Assembly (NCBI RefSeq): GCF_020497125.1
Contig: NC_059084.1
Coordinates: 31,836,203 to 31,900,202, forward strand
Direction of reading: 5' to 3'
DNA: 64,000 bases
Source of the DNA: Mauremys mutica
Lineage: Eukaryota; Chordata; Testudines; Geoemydidae
The notes below the pieces were generated by a model, which was not told the origin of the DNA, did no database searches, and saw nothing but the letters and a program-made list of their open reading frames with translations. A program made the translations under genes and the position numbers. Shown piece after piece: positions 54,236 through 64,000 of the stretch (position 1 is the stretch's first letter; each line of letters begins with the position of its first letter).

Positions 54236-54463
54236 GTGTTATTAGCCAAGATTGTCAGGGATGCAACCCATGCTCTGGTGGTCCCTAAACCTCCCTAGCC
54301 CCTGTTTGACAGATGCTGGGAGTGGCTGACAGGATGGATCACTTGATAACTGCCCTGTTCTGTTAATTCCCTCTGAAGCATCTGGCACTAGCCACTGTCA
54401 GAAAACATGATCCTGGGAGAGGTGGATCATTGGTCTGAGCCCACATGGCCAGTCTTATGTTTA
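54236..54463 (+). mobile_element. CR1 LINE 3' end
   Basis: ATTAGCCAAGATTGTCAGGG, GGATGGATCACTTGATAACTG, CCCTCTGAAGCATCTGGCAC, GGATCATTGGTCTGAGCCC and GTCTTATGTTTA follow the order of a CR1 3' untranslated end. Confidence 0.8.
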
Positions 54464-55128
54464 ACTGGAGTTAACTAACAAACACAGCACTGTTGCTGTA
54501 GATTAAAAGTAAAACAAGTTTATTCACAAAAGTAGATTAACTCATTTAAAATCCTAAGAGACAAAATTAGAAATAGTTACAAGCAAATACAAGTGAAAAC
54601 ACACATTTAAAAGTCTAAAATGTAATCTAGCAAGGTACTGGCTTTGTTCAAGATGACTATTGTCACCCACAGTTTTCCAGCAAGATGGCTGACTGCGCCT
54701 CAGTCAGGATCTCCTTCAGAAGCCCAAAGTGTTGGTCCCTTTGTCTTATAGGTGGAAAAGATTGCCTAAGCACGTTTCTCACCTATATTCATTTCCTGGA
54801 GACTTCAGCCCCTCTTTGGCTGAAGGACCCATCTTTCTCAGCTTGCAAGAGTTCTGGCCCCTTGTGTCTGTCTAGTGATCGTTGTCAAAATGGCTTTCTG
54901 TCTCTGCTTATCTCTTTCAAAGTTCAATGACCTTGTTTCAAGAGGCAGGATGACCTCATGCTGTTCTTCCCTTCCTGTGATCTTCCCATCCCCCTGATGA
55001 TCTGAATGGAAACGGAGCTTCTATTGTTTTGGTCACACCTTGCTTAATCTCATTGGAGACTGGCAGATAGCTGTGATGTTCCCTTCTGTCTCAGAGAGAC
55101 CTGGTGTCTCCCTTTGTTTGGTCACAGA
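54464..55128 (-). other. Unassigned, possibly antisense LTR sequence
   Basis: TTAAAAGTAAAACAAGTTTA and the following AT-rich text resemble antisense LTR sequence. The same piece seems to continue after the hAT insertion, at 55976-56207. No TG...CA ends were found and no coding domain is present. Confidence 0.3.
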
Positions 55129-55136
55129 CTGTAATG

Positions 55137-55967
55137 CAGAGGTGGGCAAACGACGGCCCGCGCGCCACATCTGGCCCACAGGACTGTCCTGCCCGGCCCC
55201 CAAGCTCCTGGCCCAGGAGGCTAGCCCCCGGCCCTTCCCCTGCTATCCTCTCTCCCCCGCAGCCTCAGTTCACTCGCTCTGCCACTGGCGCAATGCTCTG
55301 GGCGGCAGGACTGTGAGCTCCTGGGGCAGCGCAGCTGCAGAGCCCAGCCTGACCTGGTGCTCTGTGTTGTGTGGTGGTGGCAGTGGCAGCGTGTCCCACC
55401 TCCAGCCGGGCAGCGCAGCTGTAGCACCACCCGCCATTGGTGCTCCAGGCAGTGCAGTAAGGGGGCAAGGAGCAGGGGGGGTTGGATAGAGGGCAGGGGA
55501 GTTCGGGGTCGTGGTCAGGGTGTGGGGGTGTGGATGGGGTTGGGGGGAACAGGGGATTGAATGGGGGCAGGCGTCCTGGGGGGGGCAGTCAGGAAGGAGA
55601 GGGGGTTGGATGGGGCGGCAGGGGGCAGTCAGGGGCAGGGGTTCCGGGGGAAGTCAGGGGACAGGGAGAAGGGGTGGTTGTATGGGGCAGCGGTCCGAGG
55701 CGGGGGGGCTGTCAGAAACGAGAGGAGGGGTTGGATGGGGCGGCGTGGGTCCAGGGGCAGTCAGGGGACAGGGAACGGGCGTGTGTGGATGGGGCAGGGG
55801 TCCCAGAGGGGCCGTCAGGGAACGGGGGGGGGGTTGGATGGGGAAGGAGTCCCGTGGGGGACAGCTAGGAGGTGGGGGGCAGGCCATGACCTCCTCCCCT
55901 AACCAGCCCTCCATACAATTTATGGAACCCGATGTGACCCTCGGGCCAAAAAGTTTGCCCGCCCCTG
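55137..55967. mobile_element. hAT-type non-autonomous element with minisatellite, 831 bp
   Basis: It starts CAGAGGTGGGCAAACGACGG and ends AAAAGTTTGCCCGCCCCTG. The flanks CTGTAATG (55129-55136) and CTGTAAAG (55968-55975) agree at 7 of 8 bases. The GGTGGGCAAAC and GGCCCG end is typical of a widespread hAT group of vertebrates. The G-rich array inside makes the frames at 55482-56011 non-genic. Confidence 0.8.
55460..55870. repeat. G-rich minisatellite inside the hAT element
   Basis: GGGGGTTGGATGGGG, GGCAGTCAGG and GGACAGGGA-type phrases recur with units of roughly 50-100 bp of uneven length. Confidence 0.8.
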
Positions 55968-56207
55968 CTGTAAAGCATAATATTAATGATTATCTACAAT
56001 TCCTTATGTAGAGTTAACACATACACTGGTGATTAATACTTTGTGAATTGTATCACAGGCTTTCATAAAAAATCTCACTCTATGTACTTTTATAATACAG
56101 TAATATTGTATACATCAGCTGATGCAAATGCTTATAAATTAAGGTTCAATCCCCCAGTCTTCATAGCACACATAAAGTTTCTCTCTCCTCCTGAGGAGCA
56201 GATACCA

Positions 56208-58115
56208 TAAGAACATAAGGATGGCCATACTGGGTCAGACCAAAGGTCCATCTAGCCCAATATCCTGTCTTCCGACAGTGGCCAATGCCAGGTACTTCAG
56301 AGGGAATGAACAGAATAGGTAATCATCAAGTGATTCATCCCCTGTTGTCCATTCTGGCAAAACAGATGATAGGAACACCATCCCTGGCCAATAGCCTTTG
56401 ATGGGCCTATCCTCCATGAATTTATCTAGTTCTTTTTTGAGCTCTGTTATAGTCTTGGCCTTCTGTCAAAGGGTACCACAGACTGACTGTGCACTGTGTG
56501 AAGAAATACTTCCTTTTGTTTGTTTTAAACCTGCTGCCTATTAATTTCATTTTGTGGCCCCAGTTCTTGTGTTTATGAGAGGGAGTAAATAACACTTCCT
56601 TAATTACTTTTTCCACACCAGTCATAATTTTATAGACCTCTATCATATTCCCCCTTAGTCGTCTCTTTTCCAAGCTGAAAAGTCCCAGTCTTATTAATCT
56701 CTTCTCATATGGCAATTGTACATTGAGTGGATGTTTTCAGAGAACTATCCACAGTGACTCCAATATCTATTTCTTGAGTGGTAACAGCTAATTTAGACCC
56801 TTTCATTTTACATGTATATTTGGGATTATGTTTTCCAATGTTGTAGCAGAGTGGTCACCCTGCTCCTGCCTGAGGGGCTTAAGACAGCCCAGGAGAGGGC
56901 TGTGGCAGGAAGAAAAAGCCTAGGCTGATTAGGGGAAGCAGGCACAGCTGGGGTGATGCCCCAATCAGGGCCCAGCTGGCCTTTATAAGAGGGCAGTGGG
57001 CCAGGAGCAGACAGACTCTCTCTTTACCTTCAGAGGGGGAAGGACCTGGGTGTAGGGACCTGAGCCAAGTACCTAGATTGGAGCAGGGCTGGGGAAAGAC
57101 CAGAGGAGCTGGGGAGCTCTGGCCTGGAAAGCCCCAGGCTGCAGGCCATGCTAAAGGCCCAAGAGGAACTAGGGTTGCAAAAGGGCAGCCCATGGGTAGA
57201 CAGAGACAGCAGGTCCAAACCCCCTTTGCCAAGTGGCTTTTACACTGCAGTCTGCCCCAGTGAGTGGGGGCTAGATGGGGACTAGGGGAGTGGGGGTTCC
57301 CTGGGGAGGGGAGACCCACTGAGACTGGGGAGGGGTGCTGCCAGGGGGCAGCACACCAGTGGAAAGGGGCACCGGGGTCTGGGAGGGACACGGGGGCCAA
57401 AACCAGCAGGACAGTGGCCTGCAGAGGGTGCTCCAAGGCTGGAAACAAGCTAATTCCCAGAAGAGACCAACAGGAGGTGCTGCAGGGGTGAGTCCACTTG
57501 CTTACAAATGTGCATTACTTTGCATTTATCAACATTGAATTTCATCTGCCATTTTGTTGCCCAGTCACCCAGTTTTGTGAGACCCCTTTGTAACTCTTTG
57601 TAGTCTGTTTTGGATTTAACTATCTTGAGTAGTTTTGTATCATCTGCAAATTTTGCCACCTTACTTTTTACTCCCTTTTCCAGATAATTTATGAATATGC
57701 TAAATAGTACTGGTCTTCTGGGGGACACCACTATTTGCCTCTCTCCATTCTGAAAGCTGACCATTTATTCCTACCCTTTGTTTCCTATCTTCTAACTGGT
57801 TACTGATCTGAGAGGCTCTTTCATCTTATGACAGCGTACTTTGCTTAAGAGCCTTTGGTGAGGGACCTTGTCAAGGGCTTTCTGAGTACACTATATATAT
57901 TAGATCACCCTGGTCCACATGCTTGTTGACCCCCTCAAAGAATTCTAGTAGACTGGTGAGGCATGATTTCTCTTTACAAAAACCATGTTGATTCTTCCCC
58001 AACAAATCATGTTCACCTATGTGTCTGATAATTCTGTTCTTTATTATAGTTTCAACCAGTTTGCCTAGTACTGGAGTTAGGCTTACTGGCCTGTAATTGC
58101 TGGGATCACCTCTTC
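56208..58115 (-). mobile_element. CR1 LINE, minus strand, split by a solo LTR
   Basis: It opens with the CR1 tail (CATAAGAACATAAGGATGGC, TGGGTCAGACCAAAGGTCC) and continues as reverse complement of the C-terminal region (AAGCTGAAAAGTCCCAGTC). After the LTR (56842-57506) it passes into the reverse transcriptase. The minus-strand frame at 57764-57450 reads SVFSIFIN-like and [15 protein letters not shown], the catalytic ADD box, followed by GLTKLGDWATKWQMKFNVDK and CKVMHI. The region near 57880-58110 corresponds to the earlier reverse transcriptase. Several indels make it inactive. Confidence 0.85.
56842..57506 (+). mobile_element. Solo LTR, family B (665 bp)
   Basis: It starts TGTAGCAGAG and ends CACTTGCTTACA, with AATGT on both sides (56837-56841, 57507-57511). 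CCAAT (56961-56965) and TATAAG (56984-56989) align with those of 44931-45625. It has no internal genes. Its insertion into a CR1 dates it after that CR1. Confidence 0.88.
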
Positions 58116-58869
58116 ATGCTTCCTTCAACTTTGCTTCATAGCTTTGTTTACCTTTGCATGTAAATAGTAGGGCTGTTGATGAATTGCTGTTAAGTCACAT
58201 GATTAACTCAAAAAAATTAACTGCGATTTAAAAAATTAATCATGATTAATTGCACTGTTAAACAATAGAATACCAATTGAAATTTATTAAATAGTTTTGC
58301 ATGTCTTTCTACATTTTCAAATATATTGATTTCTATTACAACGCAGAATACAAAATGTACAGTGCTCACTTTATATAATTTTTATTACAAATATTTGCAC
58401 TGTAAAAATGATAAAAGAAATAATATTTTTCAATTCACCTCATACAAGTACTGTAGTTCAATCTCTTTATCGTGAAAGTGTAACTTACAAATGTAGATTT
58501 TTTTTTGTTACATAACTGCACTCAAAAATAAAACTATGTAAAACTTTAGAGACTACAAGTCCACTCAGTCCCACTTCTTGTTCAGTCAATCGTTAAGACA
58601 AACAAGTTTGTTTACATTTATGGGAGATAATGCTGCCTGCTTCTTATTTACAATGTCACCTGAACGTCAGAACAGGCATTCGCATGGGACTTTTGTAGCC
58701 AGTGTTGCAAGGTATTTATGTGCCAGATATGCTAAACACTCATATGTCCCTTCATGCTTTGGCCACCATTCATGCTGATAATGCTCGTTTAAAAAAAAAA
58801 GTGTTAATTAAATTTGTAACTGAACTGCTTGGGAGAGAATTGTATGTATCCTGTTCTGTTTTTACCTGC

Positions 58870-60075
58870 ATTCTGCCATATATTTAATGTTATAGCAGTC
58901 TTGGATGATGACCCAGCACATGTTCATTTTAAGAACACTTTCACAGCAGTTTTGACAAAACGCAAAGACAGTACCAATGTGAGATTTCTAAGGATAGTGT
59001 GATAGACCCAGGCCAGTTGGGTACAGCAGAATAGCAGAAGGCAGATATACTGGCCACTGGATTAACAGTTTTCTGTTCCCTGACTGACCAGAGCAGGCTA
59101 ATGAGAACACCTGACTCTAATTAACCTGTAAAGAGTCAGGTGAGGCCATTCAATTAATGTGACCACCTGACTCTAATTAAGGCCCTGCTGATACTATAAA
59201 AAAGGCTCACTCCAGTCAGGCAAAAAATCAGGGAGCCAGAGGAGAGGAAGTGCGGCTGAAGGGCTGGTTACTGAAGACACCCTCAAACCATCGTTAAAGG
59301 AGCCCTAAGGTAAGGGTGAAGAAGGGAGAAGCAGGAGAGCTGTGGGGAAGTGGCCTAGGGAAATGTAGCAACTCTGGCAGTGAAAGGTTGGCTGCCAACA
59401 ACTGCTACTATTAGGGACCCTGGGTTGGAACCCGGAGTAGAGGGCGGGCCCGGGTTCCCCCCAACCCATCACTACAGGAACATCTCCTGGGAGGGAAAGT
59501 CAGGTCCCTGTCAGGACAGGAGGCTGAACAGAGACTGTGGGAGTTCTCTCTCCAACCTCCTTGCAGGCCTATGATGAAAAGGGCTCAGTAGACTGTAACC
59601 CTGGCCCTGGAGAGAGAAGGGCTACGTGGAGGGTCACAGTGAGCCACTGAGGTTAGCATAAACCGCCTAGAAGCGCAGGACCCATGGGAGCAAGGTCAGA
59701 GCTCTGCCACAATAGATACAGCACTCAACCCAAGGTTTAAGAATCTGAAGTGCCTTCCAAAATCTGAGAGGGATGAGGTCTGGAGCATGTTTTCAGATGT
59801 CTTAAAAGAGCAACACGCTTAAATGCAGAAACTACAGAACCGAAACCACCAAAAAAGAAAACTCACCTTCTGCTGGTGGCATCTGACTCAGATGATGAAA
59901 ATGAACATGCGTCGGTCTGCTCTGCTTTTGATAGTTATTGAGCAGAACCCGTCATCAGCATGGATGCATGTCCTCTAGAATGGTGGCTTAAGCGTGAAGG
60001 GACATATGACTCTTTAGCGCATCTGGTACAACAGTGCCATATGAACATCTGTTCTCACTGTCAGGTGACATTGTA
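58870..60075 (+). pseudogene. hAT transposase relic (ZBED type), C-terminal half
   Basis: Before the LTR the plus strand reads VLDDDPAHVHFKNTFTAVLT and KRKDSTNVRFLRI. After it, from 59716, come TALNPRFKNLKCLPKSERDE and VWSMFSD. The ALNPRFKNL phrase is the hAT signature usually written LDPRFK. Further on, a shifted frame gives CPLEWWLKREGTYDSLAHL, the start of the hAT dimerisation domain. The N-terminal BED zinc finger and most of the catalytic domain are absent, and stops and frame changes are frequent. The enzyme would have cut and rejoined element ends with 8-bp duplications. Confidence 0.7.
58998..59711 (+). mobile_element. Solo LTR, family A (714 bp)
   Basis: It starts TGTGATAGAC and ends CTCTGCCACA, with ATAG on both sides (58994-58997, 59712-59715). 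A TATAAA box lies at 59195-59200 within ACTATAAAAAAGG. It shares GGGTTGGAACCCGGAGTAG and GCCCGGGTTCCCCCC with the LTR at 9938-10555. It has no internal genes. Confidence 0.78.
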
Positions 60076-60079
60076 AACA

Positions 60080-60668
60080 AGCGATGTGTCCCGGTCATGG
60101 CCCTTTTCTGTCATGCATCAAGAAATCTGTCTGTAGGTATCATAATTCTGATGGCTGGAGTGCAGCTGTGACTGCACTGCCTCCTCTCCCCAAATGCTGA
60201 TTAGGTCTAGCAGCTCGGCATTGCTCCAAGCGGGGGATTGCCTGGTGTGTGGAGCAGTTGTGGCCACCTGGAAAGATGTGCTGAGACCACTGCACGTATC
60301 ACTGGGCAAACAGGAAGGGGATTTTCAGATTTGCAAAGGAATGTATGGGGTGGGGCTGACGGTTGGTCACCGGAGGGCAGGGCAGTAGAGTTCAAACTGA
60401 TGGCCAGAGAGGTGAAAACAGGCATTGTGGGACACCTCCTGGAGGCTAATCGCAGCGCTGTAATCACCACGGTGTCTACACTGGCACCGCGGTGCTGTAG
60501 CCCCGGCGCAGAAAGCTGCACACCTCTCATCGGGGTGGTTTGGTCTTTTTAGAGCACTGCAACTGTGCAGTTTCTGCGTACTAAGTGGCTCGGCAGTGTG
60601 TACACCTCAGGAGTTACTGCGCTCAAAGCTGCTTTACTGTGCACAAACATGCCAGTATAGATGGGGCC
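60080..60668 (-). mobile_element. Harbinger fragment with SANT-like gene, truncated
   Basis: Read on the minus strand, it starts GGCCCCATCTATACTGGC next to TTA (60671-60669). This is a Harbinger-type terminal repeat of a different family from that at 26534. The element is cut off near 60080. The N-terminal part of the SANT-like gene lies inside. Confidence 0.6.
60118..60309 (-). pseudogene. Myb/SANT-like DNA-binding domain, N-terminal fragment
   Basis: A 63-codon frame ends QSPAWSNAELLDLISIWGEE, then AVQSQLHSSHQNYDTYRQIS and a stop. WSNAELLDLI with WGEE is the first half of the Myb/SANT-like domain, and the tryptophans are those conserved in SANT folds. It aligns with the 1642-1720 relic of the first Harbinger. 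The second half of the domain is missing because the element is truncated. Confidence 0.75.
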
Positions 60669-60802
60669 TAAGACGACTCATCCCCTAGGCAGTTAGGAAG
60701 GCCTAACTCCTTCAGACCCAAGCAGGAATCTGTCAGGCTGTTCCCTGCAAAGAACTTCCTGACCACTGCCTGGCCTCTGGTCTTGTTAATACTTTATTCT
60801 CC

Positions 60803-61425
60803 TGTCACAGGGTGGCTGTCCTCTTAAGGGGAGAATGGCCTCAGTGTACATGTAACAAGATTAGCTCATCTAGCCAGGAGGGGAGAATAAAGATCATGTG
60901 ACTGGTTAGTCTGGTGATCCAATCAGGCCACTCATAAAGAAGAGGGAGGCGCTCAATGAGGAGCTGGTAACACTGGAGCAAGGAGGTCCAGGCAAAATTG
61001 GTTTATGCTCCTGGGTATCTGGCTTGAGGAAGCAGCTGCAGGGTGTGAATGATAACCCAGCTCTGGAGGGCTGGGAACTCCTGTTGCAAGAAGGAAGAAA
61101 GAGAAGCTGAACTGTGAGATAGCTCTAAGGAAGGAGGACTGAGGACCCTTGGTTCCCAACATGCAAGGCCACTGGGATTATTACTAGTTCTAGTTCTCTC
61201 TCCTCCTGATACAAGCAGGGAGAACTGTTTGAACTGTGGATTCAGTGACTAGCTGGGTGAAGCTGTTGCAGAGTATTAATGGGTATAGGGGCTAAATAAA
61301 GTGGATCCTCTCCAGAAGGGGAGGGTTTTAAATTAATTTGGACTGGATGAGTTACTGAGGAGCTCTGTGGAAGAGGGAAACTGAGGCAGGGAGCCTGCAG
61401 GACAGGAGGTGGCCACCCTGTTACA
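60803..61425 (+). mobile_element. Solo LTR, 623 bp
   Basis: It starts TGTCACAGGGTGG and ends CCACCCTGTTACA, with TCTCC on both sides (60798-60802, 61426-61430). The first and last 13 bases form an extended inverted repeat. AATAAA at about 61294 could be the polyadenylation signal. It has no internal genes. Confidence 0.75.
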
Positions 61426-61430
61426 TCTCC

Positions 61431-62780
61431 TTTTGATCTTTTTGGCTTCCAGCCTTAGCAAACAAGCTGTGTAACTTGGCTGGAGCCAAGGAAGTAGGTT
61501 CTTCCCAGCTATTAGCTCAGACATTGTCTCTCCACCTTTGAGGTGTTTTATCTGGAGCTGCTGTCGGGCCTTCCTGCTTATTTCCCATCTGTCTGCTATT
61601 AAACTAAGCCAACCTCTGCATAGAGTAAACATTCTAATAACCCCCTATAGTTATACAGTAACTATCCCAATAACTAGGTCACACAGCATTCAGATGCTAT
61701 TACAGATTGGCCCCATGTCCTTCATGCTAGCATCCTTTGAATTTGAGTCAGGCAGTATTTTCCTCAGTGCTGCTGGGGTGCCTGCAAGCGGGGGAGAGTG
61801 GGGGTGGAAGAGTCACTAAGAGCACAGAACAGACCTGCTCCCAGTTCTCAGCACCACTGCCCAGCCCTACCCTAGCCCAGAGTGGCTGAGAGCACCAGTT
61901 ACAGGAGAAGTCTGAGTCCCACTTGTTGGGACATTCAGTTGCTCTGTGGAGCTAGGAGGAGCTAGGAGGATATGGATTGTACTCTTGGGTATTAAATATT
62001 CAGAGCCACTAAATCCTAAGAAGTCTCCACAGAACATATGCAAACTGCCATTTTTTCAGAGGTTTATAACTTGGCAAGATATGGGCAGATTTTCACTGGG
62101 GCAGCAACAGACACACTCCTGACACAAAGGTCACCTCCCCCTGCCAAATTGAAAGTCTCTACTCCAAAGCATGGGGGCACTAAAGCTTCTTGAAGAAAAG
62201 GTCACCAGAATGTCTAACTCTGCGAAACAACACTTTTCCTAGTCTTGTTCTCAGAAATGGCTGAACCACTTTGGCTGAACTTATCCAGGAGCTTTAAGCC
62301 CAAGGAAGATACCTAGCATGGAAGTTTTCAGCCCAAACTGTTAGTTTGGTGAAGTTATAACCAACTGAAAACATGTTCTTTGTAATGGGCAGTGTCAGGC
62401 TAGCAGACCCACCTATAATAAAATTCCTCTAACAGTTTATATAAAGCCTTTTCTGTTCATAAGGCTGTTTTCAGCAAGAAAGAAAAAGATCTAGTATACA
62501 GGGGGACTGTGACATTGACTATATGGAAACGCTGTCAAATGCACAAACCAAACAAAGCATTGAAATTAATTGTTTCAATTATAGGATGTTCTCCATTTGA
62601 AGAAAAGCTGAATGGCCCATTCATATCTTAGTGATAATGAAATACACTCTGTTCCAGTAATAACCAGGGAAGATATTAAACAGCAACTGCTAAAGTTAAA
62701 CATTCTTAAATCTGTAAGACTGGGTAGCTTGCACCAAAGGGAGCTCTCTGATATTAATACTTAATAAATATGGACGACTG
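61431..62780. other. Unannotated 1.35 kb, no gene recognised
   Basis: I see no domain, RNA gene or repeat with clear ends. GAGCTAGGAGGAGCTAGGAG near 61950 is a short direct repeat. Confidence 0.4.
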
Positions 62781-62783
62781 GGG

Positions 62784-63230
62784 AAGACGGAGGAAAAAAG
62801 CTAATGTTCCAATATTTTAAAAGGGTAAATGGGACAATGTGGAGAACTATAGGCTGGTTAGCCTGACATCAGTCCTAGGTAGAATCAGAGTGGCTGATAC
62901 AGGATGCAATCAGTAAAGTCTGGAAGGGTGGTAGCACAATTAATGCCAACCAATTTGATATTGTTTGTTGATGAGATTACAATCTTGATTGATGAAGAGA
63001 ATGATCTTGATTTTATAGTGCTACTGTCCCACTATTACAGTTTGGCTTTAGCAGAATTTAATTTTTTTTATAGTTTCGATGGATGTGATTATTTAAGTGG
63101 GTTTTTTTGTTTATCAAACTTTCACAGTTGTGAGAAATTATGGGGCTGGTGGATAGACAAGAAGTTGGGGGTCAAACAATTAGTGACAGTAGATGTTGAG
63201 ATTCAAAAAGCTAGGGCTTTGTAACCTTTA
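62784..63230 (+). pseudogene. Old CR1-like reverse transcriptase fragment
   Basis: The frame reads KANVPIF, a stop, KGKWDNVENYRLVSLTSVLG and RI, the NYRPVSLTS region of CR1-type reverse transcriptases. The later DEITILIDEENDLD resembles the helix before the first catalytic Asp. Stops and drift show an old copy with unclear ends. Confidence 0.5.
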
Positions 63231-63239
63231 AAATGCACT

Positions 63240-64000
63240 TTGTCAAGTCTAAAAAGACACACAGTCAACTCCAACACTTGTCAAAATATACCCAGCAGAT
63301 ATCCTAAAATCAAACTCTGTGGTGACAATTGTGAATATTATGTATGGAAATATTTGGCAGTTTGTGTGTGAAAGGTGAAGTGGATGTTTACCAACATTTA
63401 CTGATAACCAGACAGGCTTGGAAGGATCAGATTTGAGATGAGCTTGCTGTTTAACAGCTGACTTTTCAAAATGCTCTAAGAATCACATACATATTCAGAG
63501 TGTGGCTTGTCGGGGTCTGAGGTCAGGTGAATGGTACAGATTTGGAGTTATTTGGACAAGAGGTTCCCAAGATACCATGCTCTGAAAAAAGGAGCCAGAT
63601 GTAACATTTTCCAGTTCTTATAACCATTTTTGTCCACATGGCTGTCACTGATGCACCTCAGGCAGTACTGTGCCCAGTGGACTGATCTGGGAAGGCCTAG
63701 CTGCCACATTGAAAATGACATTAGAGAGGCTGGCATCTGCTTTCTGCTGAAAGGGGCATGCTCCGTGCACCCACCAGGCACACAGTACTGAGGCTGGGAT
63801 GAAGAACTGACCATATGCATGTTGGGTTCGCACCTCTTTTCCAGCAGAACATTATCCATTCAGGATTCATTCATCACCATGAGGTGTTCTTTTTCTTGTG
63901 AAAGCTTCCCATTGAGATGAAGAGGCTACTTCACACACCTGGAAGCCTCTCATACTGCAGACCAGTGGGTACAGCCCGTTACCCATACAGTAGGCTCAGA
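63240..64000. other. Unannotated right flank with one dispersed repeat
   Basis: Positions of about 63665-63725 (AGTACTGTGCCC, then GCTGCCACATTGAAAATGAC) resemble the start of the degenerate repeat at 38125-38215. The overlapping minus-strand frame at 63548-63859 has no domain. Nothing else is recognised. Confidence 0.4.

Larger units (their letters stand above)
58168..60079 (+). mobile_element. hAT element with long inverted arms, split by an LTR
   Basis: The left end (AGGGCTGTTGATGAATTG, then GCGATTTAAAAAATTAATC) and the AT-rich part match 25950-26460. The stretch 58635-58785 is repeated in reverse complement at about 59945-60075. For example, TTTACAATGTCACCTGA on the left corresponds to TCAGGTGACATTGTAAA on the right. 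Transposase coding lies between the arms. The right arm is cut short where a Harbinger fragment begins. A solo LTR lies at 58998-59711. Confidence 0.7.

Noticed and set aside
55482..56011. Overlapping frames of 128, 166 and 113 codons
   Set aside because: They fall inside the G-rich array of the hAT element at 55137-55967 and are open in several frames together.

Overview
The window looks like non-mammalian amniote nuclear DNA, most probably from a hidden-necked (cryptodiran) turtle. The evidence is the repeat complement. It holds CR1 LINEs with the ATTCTATG-type 3' tail and tRNA-derived SINEs whose tail resembles a CR1 3' end. It also holds Penelope-like elements (PLEs) with a GIY-YIG endonuclease, PIF/Harbinger elements with a Myb/SANT-like partner protein, several hAT families, and solo LTRs. 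The species cannot be fixed from the sequence alone. There is no bacterial operon, CRISPR array, rRNA or functional tRNA gene. Nearly all long open frames are transposon relics or chance frames in GC-rich minisatellites.

Layout. 1-1185: unannotated, with degenerate pyrimidine-rich sequence. 1186-4978: a decayed two-gene PIF/Harbinger element carrying a nested PLE end. 5148-6363: three short terminal-inverted-repeat (TIR) elements. 7816-10555: a MIR-like relic, a tiny PLE end, a hAT-like element and a solo LTR. 13013-14056: two PLE copies in inverted orientation within inverted flanks. 14224-17216: a solo LTR, a palindromic PLE insertion of a second family and a SINE. 18960-20480: two minisatellites flanking a CpG island that contains the best host-gene signal in the window, a minus-strand start codon followed at once by a consensus 5' splice site (19763-19752). 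23727-28902: PLE ends, a palindromic element, and a three-level nest of hAT, Harbinger and CR1.

29588-35770: CR1, SINE and short DNA elements, ending in a CR1 whose reading frame has one stop. 36385-46808: hAT-type elements (two of them close relatives), another palindromic PLE, a Harbinger split by a solo LTR, and an antisense LTR. 46985-51277: CR1 copies, including a 3-kb one with endonuclease and reverse transcriptase. 51481-53893: a protein-coding repeat that I recognise only as a widespread uncharacterised family, interrupted by a PLE. 54236-61425: CR1, hAT, LTR and Harbinger nests. 61431-64000 is mostly unrecognised, with one old CR1 reverse-transcriptase fragment.

The genes do not form a pathway. 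The window is a stratified record of transposition. Boundaries are well supported because many insertions keep target-site duplications (TSDs): TAA/TTA for Harbinger-like, 8 bp for hAT-like, 4-5 bp for LTRs, and 9-17 bp for PLEs. The most unusual material is the uncharacterised gene family at 51481-53893 and the inverted or palindromic PLE insertions at 13013-14056, 15861-16038 and 42637-42834. All family names are assigned by eye and from memory of the families, without a database search.
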